Part shown: positions 23,009 through 34,424 of the stretch, piece by piece
How positions within the stretch are numbered: the first letter of the stretch is position 1
Layout of the letters: each line of letters starts with the position of its first letter
NCBI RefSeq assembly: GCF_030445035.2
Contig: NC_080676.1
Location: 15,290,940 to 15,354,939, forward strand
Source of the DNA: Dasypus novemcinctus
Lineage: Eukaryota; Chordata; Mammalia; Cingulata; Dasypodidae
Length of the DNA stretch: 64,000 nucleotides
Direction: 5' to 3'
Position numbers and translations under genes: made by a program
The notes under the pieces: generated by a model
Told to the model about the DNA's origin: nothing
Databases searched by the model: none
What the model saw: only the letters and a program-made list of their open reading frames with translations

Positions 23009-23603
23009 TGTAACCAGATTTTGTCTAGGTTCTTGACTATGCTGCAGAAAAGAATTTCAAGAGCACATTGGGTTAGTTAGGCCAGTAATTTGTTAAGGTA
23101 GGGAGGGAAGAGAAGTGGGAGAAAATAAAAGATCATGGGTCCCAGGTAGAGAGGAAGGGACTGACGAGTGATAAAGAGGGCTGACTTACAGAATACAATT
23201 CCCCATTAAAGATAATAAATCCCAATCCCTGGTTTTATTTGCACAGTGATCCAAGTGGGGGCAGAGAAGGCCAGAATAGGGGTCCCAAGGCAAAAGAGAG
23301 CTAAAAGTCTCTGTGCTTATTTTTAAAACAGTAATTATTTTGCCCCTTTGCTAATGGCAGGGCAGGAGTCCCAGCTATTTGCTGTTTTGATTGATTACCC
23401 CATCAATCCCCCAGGAAGGCCCAATAATAAGACCCCTGGAGAATATCTGAGACTTCTCCTGGCTTCCAGAGGAATCTCATTCCAAATTGGATTCCTCCCA
23501 AGGGTCTTCCAGAAGCCATCGTGGGGGTACCAAGTGACATATGGACTTCCTGCCATGTTCCAGGTCTGCCTATTGATGCCCTATCTTACTAGCCAGCTTC
23601 CCT
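23009..23603 (-). mobile_element. Class I (ERV1) solo LTR in a microsatellite
   Basis: The minus strand reads the same LTR as 21331-21961, ending ATCTGGTTACA. Its outer end fades into CT-rich repeat, so the target duplication cannot be separated from the repeat units. Confidence 0.83.
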
Positions 23604-23632
23604 CCCTCCCTCCCTTCCTTCCTTCCTTCCTT
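23598..23632. repeat. CT-rich microsatellite, right part
   Basis: Runs of CCCT and CTTC units continue the repeat seen left of the LTR. Confidence 0.8.
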
Positions 23633-23813
23633 AATGTTCTGTCCTTTTGGTTCCCTTATTCTGTTTATCAGGACCACTTAACCCCTCTTTATAGAACCAG
23701 CCAACCCAGAGGCAGATTTGCCCAGAAGCTAATAAAGCTTAAGTATCTAACACTTACAAAGCCCCCTGTCAGTGTTAGAGTGGCTGGGAGTTGTACAGTA
23801 TTCTAGGTTGTAA

Positions 23814-24313
23814 TGTTATAGCAGAGAGAAGTCAGGTGATCATGGTATTGAAGGAAAGAATGTGAGAAATCTCTGAGAAGGAAGATTTATTAACAGCCAG
23901 TCAGGCCCGGTGGACTTCTGTCCAAAAAACCAAGCCCTGAATAGGATTTCTAGGTCCTTTTTATACAGAGAATGTAAGAGCAGGGAGTCAAGTGGTGCTT
24001 TTATGGAAAAAGGACTTTCTTTGTTAGTTTCTTAGAGTTTTAGAGATTTGTTTGGACATCAGGTAGGTTTCAGTTAACATATTCCTCACATTCCAGGTAA
24101 GATTGAATTAACATATTGCCCACATTCCAAATAAGTTTGAATTAACATATCACCCACATTCCATCTGGATATAAGTTTGGATACACATTCAGTCTGCATC
24201 CTTCCTGAATATTCAAAGCCTATAGAGCCTGTATCACTTACTTGGCTTTCCAGGAACTAGGCATACTTGGATATAGAATTAGATAAATTTGAATTAATAC
24301 ACAGGCCATATTA
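23814..24313 (-). mobile_element. 3' LTR of the class I provirus
   Basis: A 500-bp LTR reads TAATATGG to CTATAACA on the minus strand. It contains three tandem copies of a unit of about 30-35 bases built on TTAACATAT plus CACATTCCA (about 24072-24165). The partner LTR has two. Confidence 0.93.
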
Positions 24314-24322
24314 CTTCCCCCC
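24314..24322 (-). other. Polypurine tract of the provirus
   Basis: The minus strand reads GGGGGGAAG immediately before the 3' LTR, the expected plus-strand primer for reverse transcription. Confidence 0.85.
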
Positions 24323-24329
24323 TTTGATG

Positions 24330-26650
24330 CATGCTTAAGGTTGTTAAGCTTTGGCATGACTATTGTTGGAGTCTCTGTGGACTGACTGGTATGTATATAG
24401 AGCCATGAGATGGGTGGCTGTTTTTTTTTTTTTTTTACTATACCATTTATTAGGGTGTGTATCCTATTTATGATGAAAGGGAAGAAACAAGGAAGTATGG
24501 TGCATCCTCCTACAAGGAAGGCAATTATTCCCACCAGAAGTTTGAAATTTTCTGCTACTGACTGCCAATTTCCAAAGGGGTTACTTAAATTCCAACCATT
24601 GCAGGTCTGCATTGGAACATGAGCAATTTTACCATTTTGCTTGTAATTTCATCAATAGGCTTTCCAGTGCTCTCTAGGTCAAGGCAGCAATTAGAGAGAT
24701 TGAACTTTCCACAGACTCCCCCTTCAGCTGCCAGGAGATAGTCTAGGGTGAGATGGTTTTGATAGATAGCATTTCTGAATGTAGTTTGCTCTTGGACTGG
24801 TAAGGTTAGAGCATGGGCGTTTTCATTATTTATTTATTTCTACCATAGCTTATAAGCAAATGATTCAGTTTAGCATATAGCTAGGGGTTTGATAACTGCA
24901 CATGCCATTCTCCACCCAATTTGCTGGCCATAGTACTGGTCTATATGCTCAGGAGACCATTCATCATCTCCCCAGGTAAAGACAGCCCTTTTTTCTCTTA
25001 TGTTTTGATATACTCATTGGCTCAGATCTTTCTCTTCTGGTAAGGGAATGAGGAAGAAGAAGGGTTTTATTGTACTGAGCATACAAATACCACACCAACT
25101 TTGGGGAAGTTCTTGGAATGTGACCTTCCCACAAATCCAGTACAGACCATTTGGAACAGTAAAGGGGCTCTTTGTGATGGAGTTCCCACTGTGATTAATT
25201 TGGGGAAAGTACAATTTTTGAGAATGACATCAGTCATTCCATGTTCCCCAAGCCTCCATTGTATTAGTGGTGTGATTTTGGAATCTTCCCCCATACATAT
25301 TAGGTTTCCAACAGATATAGAGGAGTTTAGGCATACCCTAGAAGCACAATATTTTCCTTTGACAGAAGTTTGCAAAGGCCACATATGATCTCAGGGATGA
25401 CCAGGAGGCCAGTTTCATTATGTGGTTGGCTGTAATTGTATTCTCTATTTTCCCAGGGGCATTGGTCTCCCATATTAGTACCTCCACATACGTAGCATGA
25501 GGAGACATTTAAGGCTGCCCCTACTACTTCAGCTAGGTTTATAAAGAGATTTTTTGCTACTTGTGGAATGGAAAAGAGTCTTTCCATTTCTTCATAGAAG
25601 GAGTGAAACACAGAGTGGGCTTTACTTGTGAGTGGATTTTCCCAATACCCAAACCAGATGTAGGCTCCTGGGTCTACACCTTTATCATCAATGTGGAGGC
25701 CCATTTGGACTCCCTGAGTCTGCCAGGATTCAGCAGGGTTAAGGATGGTGAGATGTAAGGGTTATATTGACTGCATGGACAGTTAGTTGGGGCTGTTCTT
25801 TTGGTGAGGACAGCTGTTAGTCTAGTTGTGTCTGTGGCCCAAGTGGCCCAGGTGACACAGAAACAGTAGGGGCAGTACTATGCATCTAGGTATTTGAATC
25901 AGAAACTCCCACCTTGGGCTGCACTTTTCATTTCTGGAGTGCACAAGTACTTATTGTTACGCGGTATTCCTGATCATACCTGAGCCATCCACAGTTAGTG
26001 TTCCATGGTATCCTGGAGTCTATAACCTGACATGTGTCAAATAGGAGGAACTCATTGGTTCCAGCTAGTGACTGGGGCAGAGTTAAGTAGTTCCTCATCT
26101 TGATTAAATATTCTTTTTTCCCATATATGGGAGACTGTTGGGGGCTTGGGGTCAAAGCAGGTTATTTGGCTAGATATGATACAGACACTATAGGAGATTC
26201 CCTGAAACTGGCAGGTGGTTATTTGGCCCTTGCAGGTGTAATGGCTATGAAATATTAACATAGTATTGACATGGGCCCCTGTTCACACTTCTTAGATACG
26301 TGGCTCACACTCTGTGGTGCTGACCTGGGACCAGGGGAGGCTCAGAGCTAGGAGTAGGGAAAATAACTGAAGGGAAATTGTAACTGGGATTAAACCAGAT
26401 TCCTACTCTTCAGCTATGCATAGACCAGTTGGCTTCCAGGGTGTAATTGGAGCAGAGCTTGGTGTTCTATCATCAACCTTCGGCCATGTGTGGACCAGTC
26501 AGCTTCTGGGGTGTGATTGGAGCAGGGCTCGCATTTTGTTCTTTCACAAGATGAGTTTGGTTGAGTTGTGTGTATCTGGAATACAGTTCCAGGACTCTGG
26601 GGCAGCTCGCTTGACCCAGCCATGGTGTATCCACAGGGTGATTTCAGGTA
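24330..26650 (-). pseudogene. Endogenous retroviral env, decayed
   Basis: Env would give the surface (SU) and transmembrane (TM) subunits of the retrovirus. SU remnants lie at about 25000-26200 (for example CYVCGGTN near 25483, and a Trp- and Cys-rich segment at 25067-25384). A furin-type site REKR is readable at 24987-24998. TM follows, with a [14 protein letters not shown] region ending in a paired-cysteine motif at about 24690-24750, then a hydrophobic anchor (LLVGIIAFLVGG) at about 24500-24540. Stops and frame changes interrupt all parts, and an 18-T run lies at about 24421-24438. No intact frame covers SU or TM. Confidence 0.85.
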
Positions 26651-29600
26651 CTTTAACGGCAGAGGGGGTAGATAGAATGACAAGATAGGGTCCTCACCAT
26701 CAAGGAGTTAGTGGAGCTGATTTCCTGTCTTTGACCCAGACTGCATCTCCCATCTTGCACAGGTGTATGGAGCTGCTTAACCTAATGGGACCTTTTCTTG
26801 GACCCCATGATGCAGGTTTTGTAGGATTTTTCCTAAGCTGATCATTTGCTGAGCTATTGATTAGTTTCCTCTTTCTCTGAGATCCCCTTCTGTATTTTGG
26901 ATTAAGGGGGAGTGGCCTCCTGAAGAGGATTTCATAAGGGGTTAAGTTTAGCTTTTGACTTGGGCTGGCTCAAACTTGGAGGAAGGCACTCAGGAGTACT
27001 TGCACCCAGATTAGCCCAGTTTCTTGGCAAATCTTGGCAATATAAGTCTTTATTGTCCAGTTCATTCACACTACTTTCCCTGAGCTTTGAGGATGGTAAA
27101 TGGTGTGCAGTTTCCATCGGATGCACAGTGCTTTGGCAATCCTTTGAGTGAATTTGGAAATGAAGGCAGATCCATTGTCAGAGCCAATTAAGATGGGTAG
27201 CCCATATCAAGGAATGATTTCCCTGGGCAGAACTTTGGCCACTTCTTCAGCTTTTTGGTCCAAGTGGGGAAGACTTCCACTCAGTCAGAAAAGGTGCAAA
27301 CGAGGACTAGAAGGTATTTGTAGAGTCCTGATCATGGCATTTTGGTGAAATCAACTATTAGAACTTCAAGAGGCATATGGCTGATTCGTTGGATTCATGA
27401 GGCTTCTGTGGGTCCCTGGCAAGGGTTATTTTTTGCACATGTCACGCACCACTGGCATACTGCATGGGTGATAGCAGCTAGACTTGGGATGTAGGAGAAT
27501 CTTTCTAACATGTCTTTAAGATGGGTTTTTCCCAAATGTGTGTTTTTATGGTAGTGCTGAACTACTGTTGTGGCTAATATTCAAGGTACGACTATTCTGT
27601 GATCAGGCAATGTCCACCACCCATTTGCTCCTTGTGTCCCACTCTCAGAGAGTATCCACTCTCTCTCAGCTTGTGTATATTGCAGCTTCTGGTGATTAAA
27701 AGGCTGGTGGATGAGAACCAGCAGTGTATACTGGAGTTTCTGATAATTGAAAGGTTGAGGGAAGTGGCCATGTCCTCATATAGAGATGCCTCCCATGTGG
27801 CTCTTTTTGCTTCAGCATCTGCCCTCCAATTTCCTTGGTCAACAGGGCTGTGGCTTATCTGGTGTCCCTTGCAGTGCATCATGGCCACTTTGATGGGCTC
27901 CCAAGTAGTTCCAGAATCTGTGTGCAATATTTAATGCCCTTTCCTCCCAAGTTAATGACTCCTTTTTGTTTGTATAAGGCTCCATGCTCATGCAGGGTAA
28001 GGAAAGAATATTTTGAGCCTGTGTAGATGTTAACCTTGGCCCCAGTTGCAAGTTGTAGGGCTTGGGTGATGGCAATGAGTTTGGCTTTTGGTGCTGGTGT
28101 GTTATCTGGGAGATGCTGGGCATCCACTGTGGTTTTAAAGGTCAACACAGCATATCCTCCTCACTGGTCACTACCCTGAAAAAAGCTACTCTCATCCATA
28201 AAGAACTCCATGTTGGGATTTGGTAGTGGCTGATCTTGGAGGTCCGGCCTGCTGAAATACACCTCTTGCAATGTCTCTGGGGGTTGGAACCCCCAGCTTG
28301 ACAGGTAGAAGGGTAGCTGGATTCAGAGCTTTTATGAGTTCCAGTTGGATAGGCGGATTTTCATGTAATAGGGTCTGATATTCAACCAGGAGGTTGTTAG
28401 TAAGCCAGTGTGTTCCTTTAGCTTCTAAGATTGTAACTACTGCATGTGGAACCTGAATAATCATAGGCTACCCAAGAGTTAATTTTATGGCTTCTAGTGT
28501 TAGCATTGCTGCAGTGGCTATAGCTTGTTGCCACAAGGGCCATCCCTGGGCTACAGTGTCCAGTTGTTTGGATAAATAGGCTACAGATCTTTTCCAGGAA
28601 CCCAGGTACTGAGTGAGTACTCCTACTGTGCTGCCTTGGCAATTATGATGTAGATGTAGAGGTTTACTGAGATCTGGAAGCTCAAGGCTCGGAGCTTCTG
28701 TCAGAGCCTGCTTGAGAGCAGTGAAAGCATCTTCCTATGGGCTTTCCCAGAGCAGGGGATCATGATATCATCCCCCCTTTGTGGCTTCATACAAAAGGCA
28801 TGTGAGGACCTTTTGGGGATCCAAATGTGGCAGAATTCAGCTGCTCTGAGGAATTCTCGCAACTTTTGGCGAGTGCTGGCCTCAGGGAGGCTACAGATTG
28901 CTTCTTTTCTTTCATGTTCTAATTCATGGAGCCCTTGTGCTATTTTATAACCTAGATACTCAAACTGAGGTAGGTAGATTTGGGCTTTCCTTTTAGACAC
29001 CCAATAACTCTTTTGTTGCAGATGTTTTAAGAGGGAATAGTTCTGCTACCACAGTCTTGGTAGGTGGGCTTACAAGGATGAGGTTATCTACATATTGGAA
29101 GAGAAAACAATTATGGCTTTCTCGTTTAAAGAACTTGAGGTCACTGGCCAGGGCTTGTCCAAAAAGAGTGGACACATTTTTGAATCCCTGAGGGAGCCAT
29201 GTCCAGGTTAGCAGTTGCTTTTCACCAGAGCTGGGATTGTCCCATGTAAAGGCGATGATCAGTTGACTCCAGGGTGCTATTTGAAAGCAGAAGAAGGCAT
29301 CTTTGAGGTCCAGGCATGAAAAGTAGACTACCGATAAGGGTATCAAGCTGAAGTGAGTATAAGGGTTGGGGGCCACCGGGTGTAGGGTCACTACCACTGA
29401 GTTTACCACCAGGAAGTTCTGGACCAGATGATAGTCCCCATCAACCTCTTTAACTGGGAAGAGTGGAGTATTCCATGGAGACTGACATGGCTTTAGTATG
29501 CCTTCATTCACCAATCTCTGCATATGTAATCAGATTCTTGCACTTCACTTAGAACTGGATATTTCTTTATACTCACTGGGCTGACTGTGGGCTTTATTTC

Positions 29601-30200
29601 AACAATGATTGGAGGAATGTCATGTGTTATCCCTGTTGGGTTGCCCTCTGTCCATACTTCAGGCACATCTTCAATGGGGAGCTGTGCGACTGTAGATTGG
29701 CTGGCTTCACTGAAGCAGAACATTCTCCATTCTTCCTGCTCAGGGAGAGTTAAAGCTACTGTCGGAGGCTTTGGTGGTCCCAGGGTTAATGTGAATTGCC
29801 CCATGGCATCAAAGGTAATCTGAGCTTGTAGTTTAGACAGCAGGTCCCAGCCCAGGAGGGGGACTGGGCATTCTGGGAGATACAGGAACTCATGGGTGAC
29901 TTCTTTACCCCCAATGTTACAGGTCTTGGCTTGGAGAAAAGGGCTGCTAGGTGCTTTTACAAGTTGTCCCTATGATAGTGGCTTGTCTTTTTGATAATGG
30001 CCTGACCAGCCTTGTCATTATAGAACATTGAACCCCAGGGTCAACCATCATATGTATGGTGTGGCCCCCAATTTGGACTCTGACCATAGGCTCTGTAGGG
30101 CTGAGAGAATAGAAGCCCAATCTGTCCTAATAGTGCTCATCAGAGCCCTCTATTCCTGCAAATCTCATGAGCAGATTTGCAGGTTTTCTTTCTGAATTTT
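26651..30200 (-). pseudogene. Endogenous retroviral pro-pol, decayed
   Basis: The order is protease, reverse transcriptase, RNase H and integrase. The protease active site reads DPG instead of the usual DTG/DSG at about 30022-30050. Reverse transcriptase motif A (LDLKDAFFC) is at about 29290-29325 and the catalytic YVDD box reads YVDN at about 29082-29093. RNase H at 27879-28148 has lost acidic residues (AKLIA and YTGS where the family has Glu and Asp). Integrase includes a zinc-binding segment with CQWCVTC at about 27425-27465 and a GSDNGSAF block at about 27165-27190. Frame changes and stops occur throughout. Confidence 0.93.
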
Positions 30201-31973
30201 TGTGAACTCACAGTTTAGTTTGTGATGTCCCATTTGCTCACCAGGCTAATGCTTTGGCCACATTCTTGGGGATGACAGGGTCAAATGGTCTGTTGGGGCA
30301 CTCCTGCTTCCAGTGCCCTTCCTCCTTGCAGTATGTGCACTGATTTCACCCTAGGGGTGGGCCCCCTCCTTGGGGCAGGAGCATCCCAGTTTACTTTCCT
30401 TGACACAGGGTTGCATCTTGCTGCTGCGAGATGGTCTGCTTTCTTTTTCATTTTCCAGTTTTCCTCTCTCCTGATTTCTACATTGTGATTGATGTAAACC
30501 TTAGTGGCTACCTCCAAGAGCTGGGAAATGTTCATACCAGTGAACCCATCTAACTTTCTGTAGCTTTCTTTAGATGTCAGCCTATGATTGGGCAATGAAT
30601 GCTGAATTGACCATTGTTTAGCTTTCAGGAGCATCCAGGTTAAAGGATGTGTATACACCAACTGCCTCACATAGCCACTAGTAGAAATGAGCAGGACTTC
30701 ATCGAGAGTCTGTAGGACTTGAATGGTCTTTGCCATATTTAACTGCCTTTCAGGTCCCAGCTCTGAACCCTTCAACTAAGGCCCTATGGAATGTTCCTAG
30801 TCAGTTGAGCCTGGTTGTGTCATTGGGATCCCATTGGGGGTCCTCATCTGGGAAATGTGCATGGGCATATTGGTCACTGTCCAGGGTTCCCTCAGGTAAG
30901 TGCTCTTTGAGCCAGGTTAGAGCCCCTTGTGTGACTCCTGTTCTCTCCTCAAAGTTGAGTAAGGTCATGAGGAGTTGTTTACAGTCAGCGCAGGTGGGTC
31001 TGTGGGTTTGTAGAATGGACTAGAAGATGTCCATCATGGCCTGAGGTTTCTCTGAGTATTGTGGGGTGTTACTTTTCCAGTTAAAGAGGTCGGTGGTAGT
31101 GAAGGGTTGGTACATAAACATTCAGTTTCCTCCTTGGATCTGGCCATCAGTGTCATACATAATAAATTGGAGCTTGGGCTTCTTGAGAGGTAGCTGTAGG
31201 GCAGCCCTTCTCCCTGCTCCACCTGTCCCCGGGATTCCCCATGGTTTGAGTTGCCATCTTTTGGGGGCTCCTTCCTGACTGATCATTGGCATTTGTACCT
31301 GGGAACACAGCACTATGCTGCCAGGGGCCAAGATTGGTGGAGACAGCAGTTTTGGGGGTGAAAAAACTGCATTGCTTGGAAAAAATGGCTGCAGAAAGGC
31401 AAGATCATGCTGCTCAGGGGGCACGCCACCAGGTGTGGCTCCAGGAATACCGAGGTTGCACTGTTTAGGGAAGGCAGCTTGTCCCCATTTCTCAGTACTG
31501 GTGCAGTAGGAGCAACCGCATAAGGTAGTGGGAGGTCATTTTCCTCTGGCCCTTCTAGAATGGGTAGGTCAGCACTAGATTTGGGGCTCACTTTCTCTGG
31601 ACCCTTTGCAAGGCACTGGTTTGACCTGGTTCCTGGGACAGCACCTCTGGGCTTTTGTATCAGGCAAATCCTGGCTTCTTTAGCCATACATTTCCTTAAC
31701 CAGGGCAGACTTTGACTCACAGTGTCCTGCCAGGCATCTATGTAGGGGAACTGGTCAGGGTGCCCTGGTTTTCTGGTTACTGTGTCATGGACTTTATGGA
31801 TGATCTGGGGGTCAAAGATGTGGCCAGCCCATGCCAAAAGTTGGGCATTCTAATTCACAAAGCATTCTAAGCTTCTCTGGCTGGAATTTTATGCTGTATA
31901 CATCTCCATGGAATGCTTGGGAAAATTTTTTCAGGATACAACTTAACAGGGTCCTATTTTGTATGTTCCCCAT
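30201..31973 (-). pseudogene. Endogenous retroviral gag, decayed
   Basis: Gag would give matrix, capsid and nucleocapsid. The start codon at 31973 opens MGNIQN, with Gly2 in place for myristoylation. Matrix continues with a TFGMGWP block and, after a frame change, a GHPDQFPYIDAWQD block typical of gammaretrovirus-like matrix. Capsid remnants are at 30400-30775. A complete CX2CX4HX4C zinc knuckle (CTYCKEEGHWKQEC) lies at 30298-30339. Frameshifts separate the parts. Confidence 0.92.
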
Positions 31974-32603
31974 GTCTCCACACTGTGTCAACACTGCACA
32001 ACATTCATTCAGCCTTTTGCTTTGTCCATCTCCGGCTGCTTCCCTTGCGGGAACTTACAGCCCCTCTTAGCCTTAGTGGGTCAGTATAAACCTCCAACTC
32101 AGAAGAGGATTCCTTTGCAGGGAGGCCCCCAGATCACCCTTGACCAGATGACATCACCACAGACTCATGGATCAGGACTCCGCACTCACCCTGCAGAAGT
32201 GTGTCTCTGCGTCTCACTCAGTCTCCACAATCACATGCACACAACCACCCTCCTTCCTTTCCTTTCTCAGACCTAGAGAAGATGGCTTCTTCCTTTCTCC
32301 TCAGCAGTACTAGTGTCCTCTCAAGAGCTGATCAGGCTCCCCTCCTAACTTTTTGGAATTAGGTTTTTCCTGCACTATGCCCCCAGGGATCTTACCTGTC
32401 TGGCATGCAGAGCTCCTTCTTCATTCTCAGGGCCTCTTTTGAACCCTCTGGTGCTCTGGAGGGCTCTGGCAGAATCCACAACCTCTTTCCAGACTAAGGG
32501 AGTCCAGAGGCAGACTGGGCTGGGGTTCGCCCAGGCCCTCCTGGCATTCTTGGAGGTGTCCGAGAGGTGCAATCAACTGTTGCTGTCTCTGGCCTTCTCA
32601 GCG

Positions 32604-32621
32604 ATGCCGGATGAGCCACCA
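32604..32621 (-). other. Primer binding site, tRNA-Pro-like
   Basis: Four bases inside the 5' LTR the minus strand reads TGGTGGCTCATCCGGCAT. This differs from the common proline primer site at three of 18 positions. A different tRNA is possible, given the decay of the element. Confidence 0.75.
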
Positions 32622-32625
32622 GAGA

Positions 32626-33085
32626 TGTTATAGCAGAGAGAAGTCAGATGATCTTGATATTGAAGGCCAGGATGTGAGAAATCTCTGAGAAGGAAGATTT
32701 ATTAACAGCTGGCCTGGCTGGGTGGACTTCTGTCCAAAAACCTGAGCCCTGAATAGGATTTCTAGGTCCCTTTTATACAGAGGAAGTAGGAGTGGGGGTC
32801 AAGTGGTGCTTTTATGGAAAAAGAAGTTTATTAGTTTCTTAGAGTTTTAGGGGTTTGTTTGGACACTAGGTAAGTTTGAATTAACATATCCCTCACATTC
32901 CAGGTAAGCTTGAATTAACATATCACCCACATTCCATCTGGATGTAAGTTCAAATACACATTCAGTTTGCATCCTTCCTGAATATTCAAAGCCTATAGAG
33001 CCTATATCACTTAATTGTCTTTCGGGAACTAGGCACACTTGGATGTAGAATTAGATAAGTTTGAATTCATGCACAGGCCATATTA
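32626..33085 (-). mobile_element. 5' LTR of the class I provirus
   Basis: A 460-bp LTR matches the one at 23814-24313 along its length but has two instead of three copies of the TTAACATAT/CACATTCCA unit (about 32878-32936), which explains most of the 40-bp length difference. Confidence 0.93.
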
Positions 33086-33089
33086 GTAA

Positions 33090-34142
33090 TCAGGAATAAC
33101 TACTAAGAAAGCATTTTGTAGATATTACCTAAGGAGATCTTAGAAAAAGAGGGGCCTAAACGTAAATGAGATAGTGGATTGCTATGTTTTCTTTTATTAT
33201 TCTAAATACTCAGTTCTTTACCTTATTTTAAATTATTTTTTCCTTAGATCCCTAAAATAGTGCATGCTTTAGGCTCCTATTATACCTTGCTTCACTCCTT
33301 GTCCTCCTCTTGAACATTGAACCAATTTAAGTTCATAGGTAGGGAAAAGATAAGGAGTCGTGATCATTACTCTTTGGGCACAGCATGAAGTTGGACCTTC
33401 CTGGACCAGTTCTGATTCTGTGCTATGTCCAGTTTCCAGCAGTGGTATTGTCCTGTTCTCCATGATGCACACTCCCTTACACACCTTAGCTCAAGTTTCT
33501 CCATCACTCTCTTGGATCTCTCTCTGACAACCAAATTCTTCTCAGACCAAGATTTCTCCTTGTGCCAGGGTCCTTCTTCAGGCCTCCTGCTGAGACCATT
33601 TTACCACCGGCTATTGGATACTGTACTTTCTTATAGCTGCCCTGCCCCTTATAACTGTCATTTGTTCTACTGGTTCTGGTCATCCTTTTCTGACAGAGCT
33701 GGTTATAGCAGAACTGAACTGAGCATGCATTGATAACAAGTGTTTGATTCAGCCAGAATACTTAAAGTTTATTATAATGCCACTTGGTGAAAATCTTCAG
33801 GATGCTCATAGGAAATGGAGTATATAGCCTAATGGAGAAAATAGAGAGTTGCATTACATATTAAGAATAGATGTAAATAGCTCCAATATTAGACCTTACA
33901 AAGAGAAGTGAGAAGATAAGTAGTAGAAAATGGTAACACCTTGCTTTTAGGAAAAATGAATATTATTCAAAAATATGCATAAAAGTGGTAGTTCTACTTG
34001 TAATCTATTTTTCCTAAAATCTGGAAAATACATTCTGACATACACTAAAGAAAAGAGTTTTGCTGTAGAACTGAAAGGAAAGATAATTAACTTTAAAGAG
34101 TGCACCAATAGAGAAAAATATGGCTTTGGCCTGCTTGCCTTG
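33090..34142. other. Unique sequence, nothing identified
   Basis: No repeat family or gene is recognised between the provirus and the candidate exon. Confidence 0.5.
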
Positions 34143-34424
34143 TCATGCCCATTCTAATTGTAACTCCTCCACATTGAAAGTCTGTGTTTTCTTTAGAGCA
34201 TCTTCCATTACAGGTTTACAAAAGAGAAGATTTACATCAAATATAGCTTTCTGTATTGTATGCAGAGATGCAAAATGAATCTCTTTGAAGATAACCATAA
34301 TGAAAGGGCAACCTGTGCGTTTACACTCTGCTTGTAAACCTCTGTCTATAGTGCGTGAACTGTTCAGGGAATCACTGCAGGCAGCATATTTTGTGAAGTT
34401 CTCTAACATTATCATCACACCACT
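34143..34424 (-). CDS. Candidate terminal coding exon (protein not recognised)
   Basis: The minus strand has a 93-codon open segment ending in TGA at 34143-34145. It starts just after an AG acceptor-like CTTTCTGATACCAG, and the same frame has a stop directly upstream of that site. The peptide has ordinary globular composition with four to five cysteines, including blocks VMIMLENFTKYAACSDS and GLQAECKRTGCPF. There are no repeats around it and no poly-A tail behind it. Length alone does not exclude chance in AT-rich DNA. I do not recognise the protein. It could be a last exon, an exon of a decayed gene, or a chance frame. Confidence 0.3.
   Translation of the reverse strand, partial: SGVMIMLENFTKYAACSDSLNSSRTIDRGLQAECKRTGCPFIMVIFKEIHFASLHTIQKAIFDVNLLFCKPVMEDALKKTQTFNVEELQLEWA

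Larger units (their letters stand above)
23814..33085 (-). mobile_element. Class I endogenous retrovirus, full length, decayed
   Basis: A 9,272-bp provirus is flanked by a 4-bp duplication GTAA (23810-23813 and 33086-33089). In minus-strand order it holds 5' LTR, primer site, gag, pro-pol, env, polypurine tract and 3' LTR. The four-base duplication, a tRNA-Pro-like primer site, a single zinc knuckle in gag and the Env layout fit a gammaretrovirus-related class I element. Every gene carries frameshifts and stops. The first 185 bases of the two LTRs differ at roughly one position in ten by eye, so the insertion is old. Confidence 0.95.

Noticed and set aside
22956-23632. Spaced CT repeats considered as a CRISPR-like array
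   Set aside because: They are two parts of one microsatellite separated by an LTR; there are no regular repeats and spacers, and the genome is mammalian.
24330-26650. Possible co-opted (syncytin-like) env
   Set aside because: Stops and frame changes split both SU and TM, so no long intact frame is left.
29082-29093. Provirus considered as a source of active reverse transcriptase
   Set aside because: Frameshifts, stops and loss of catalytic residues rule out an intact pol.
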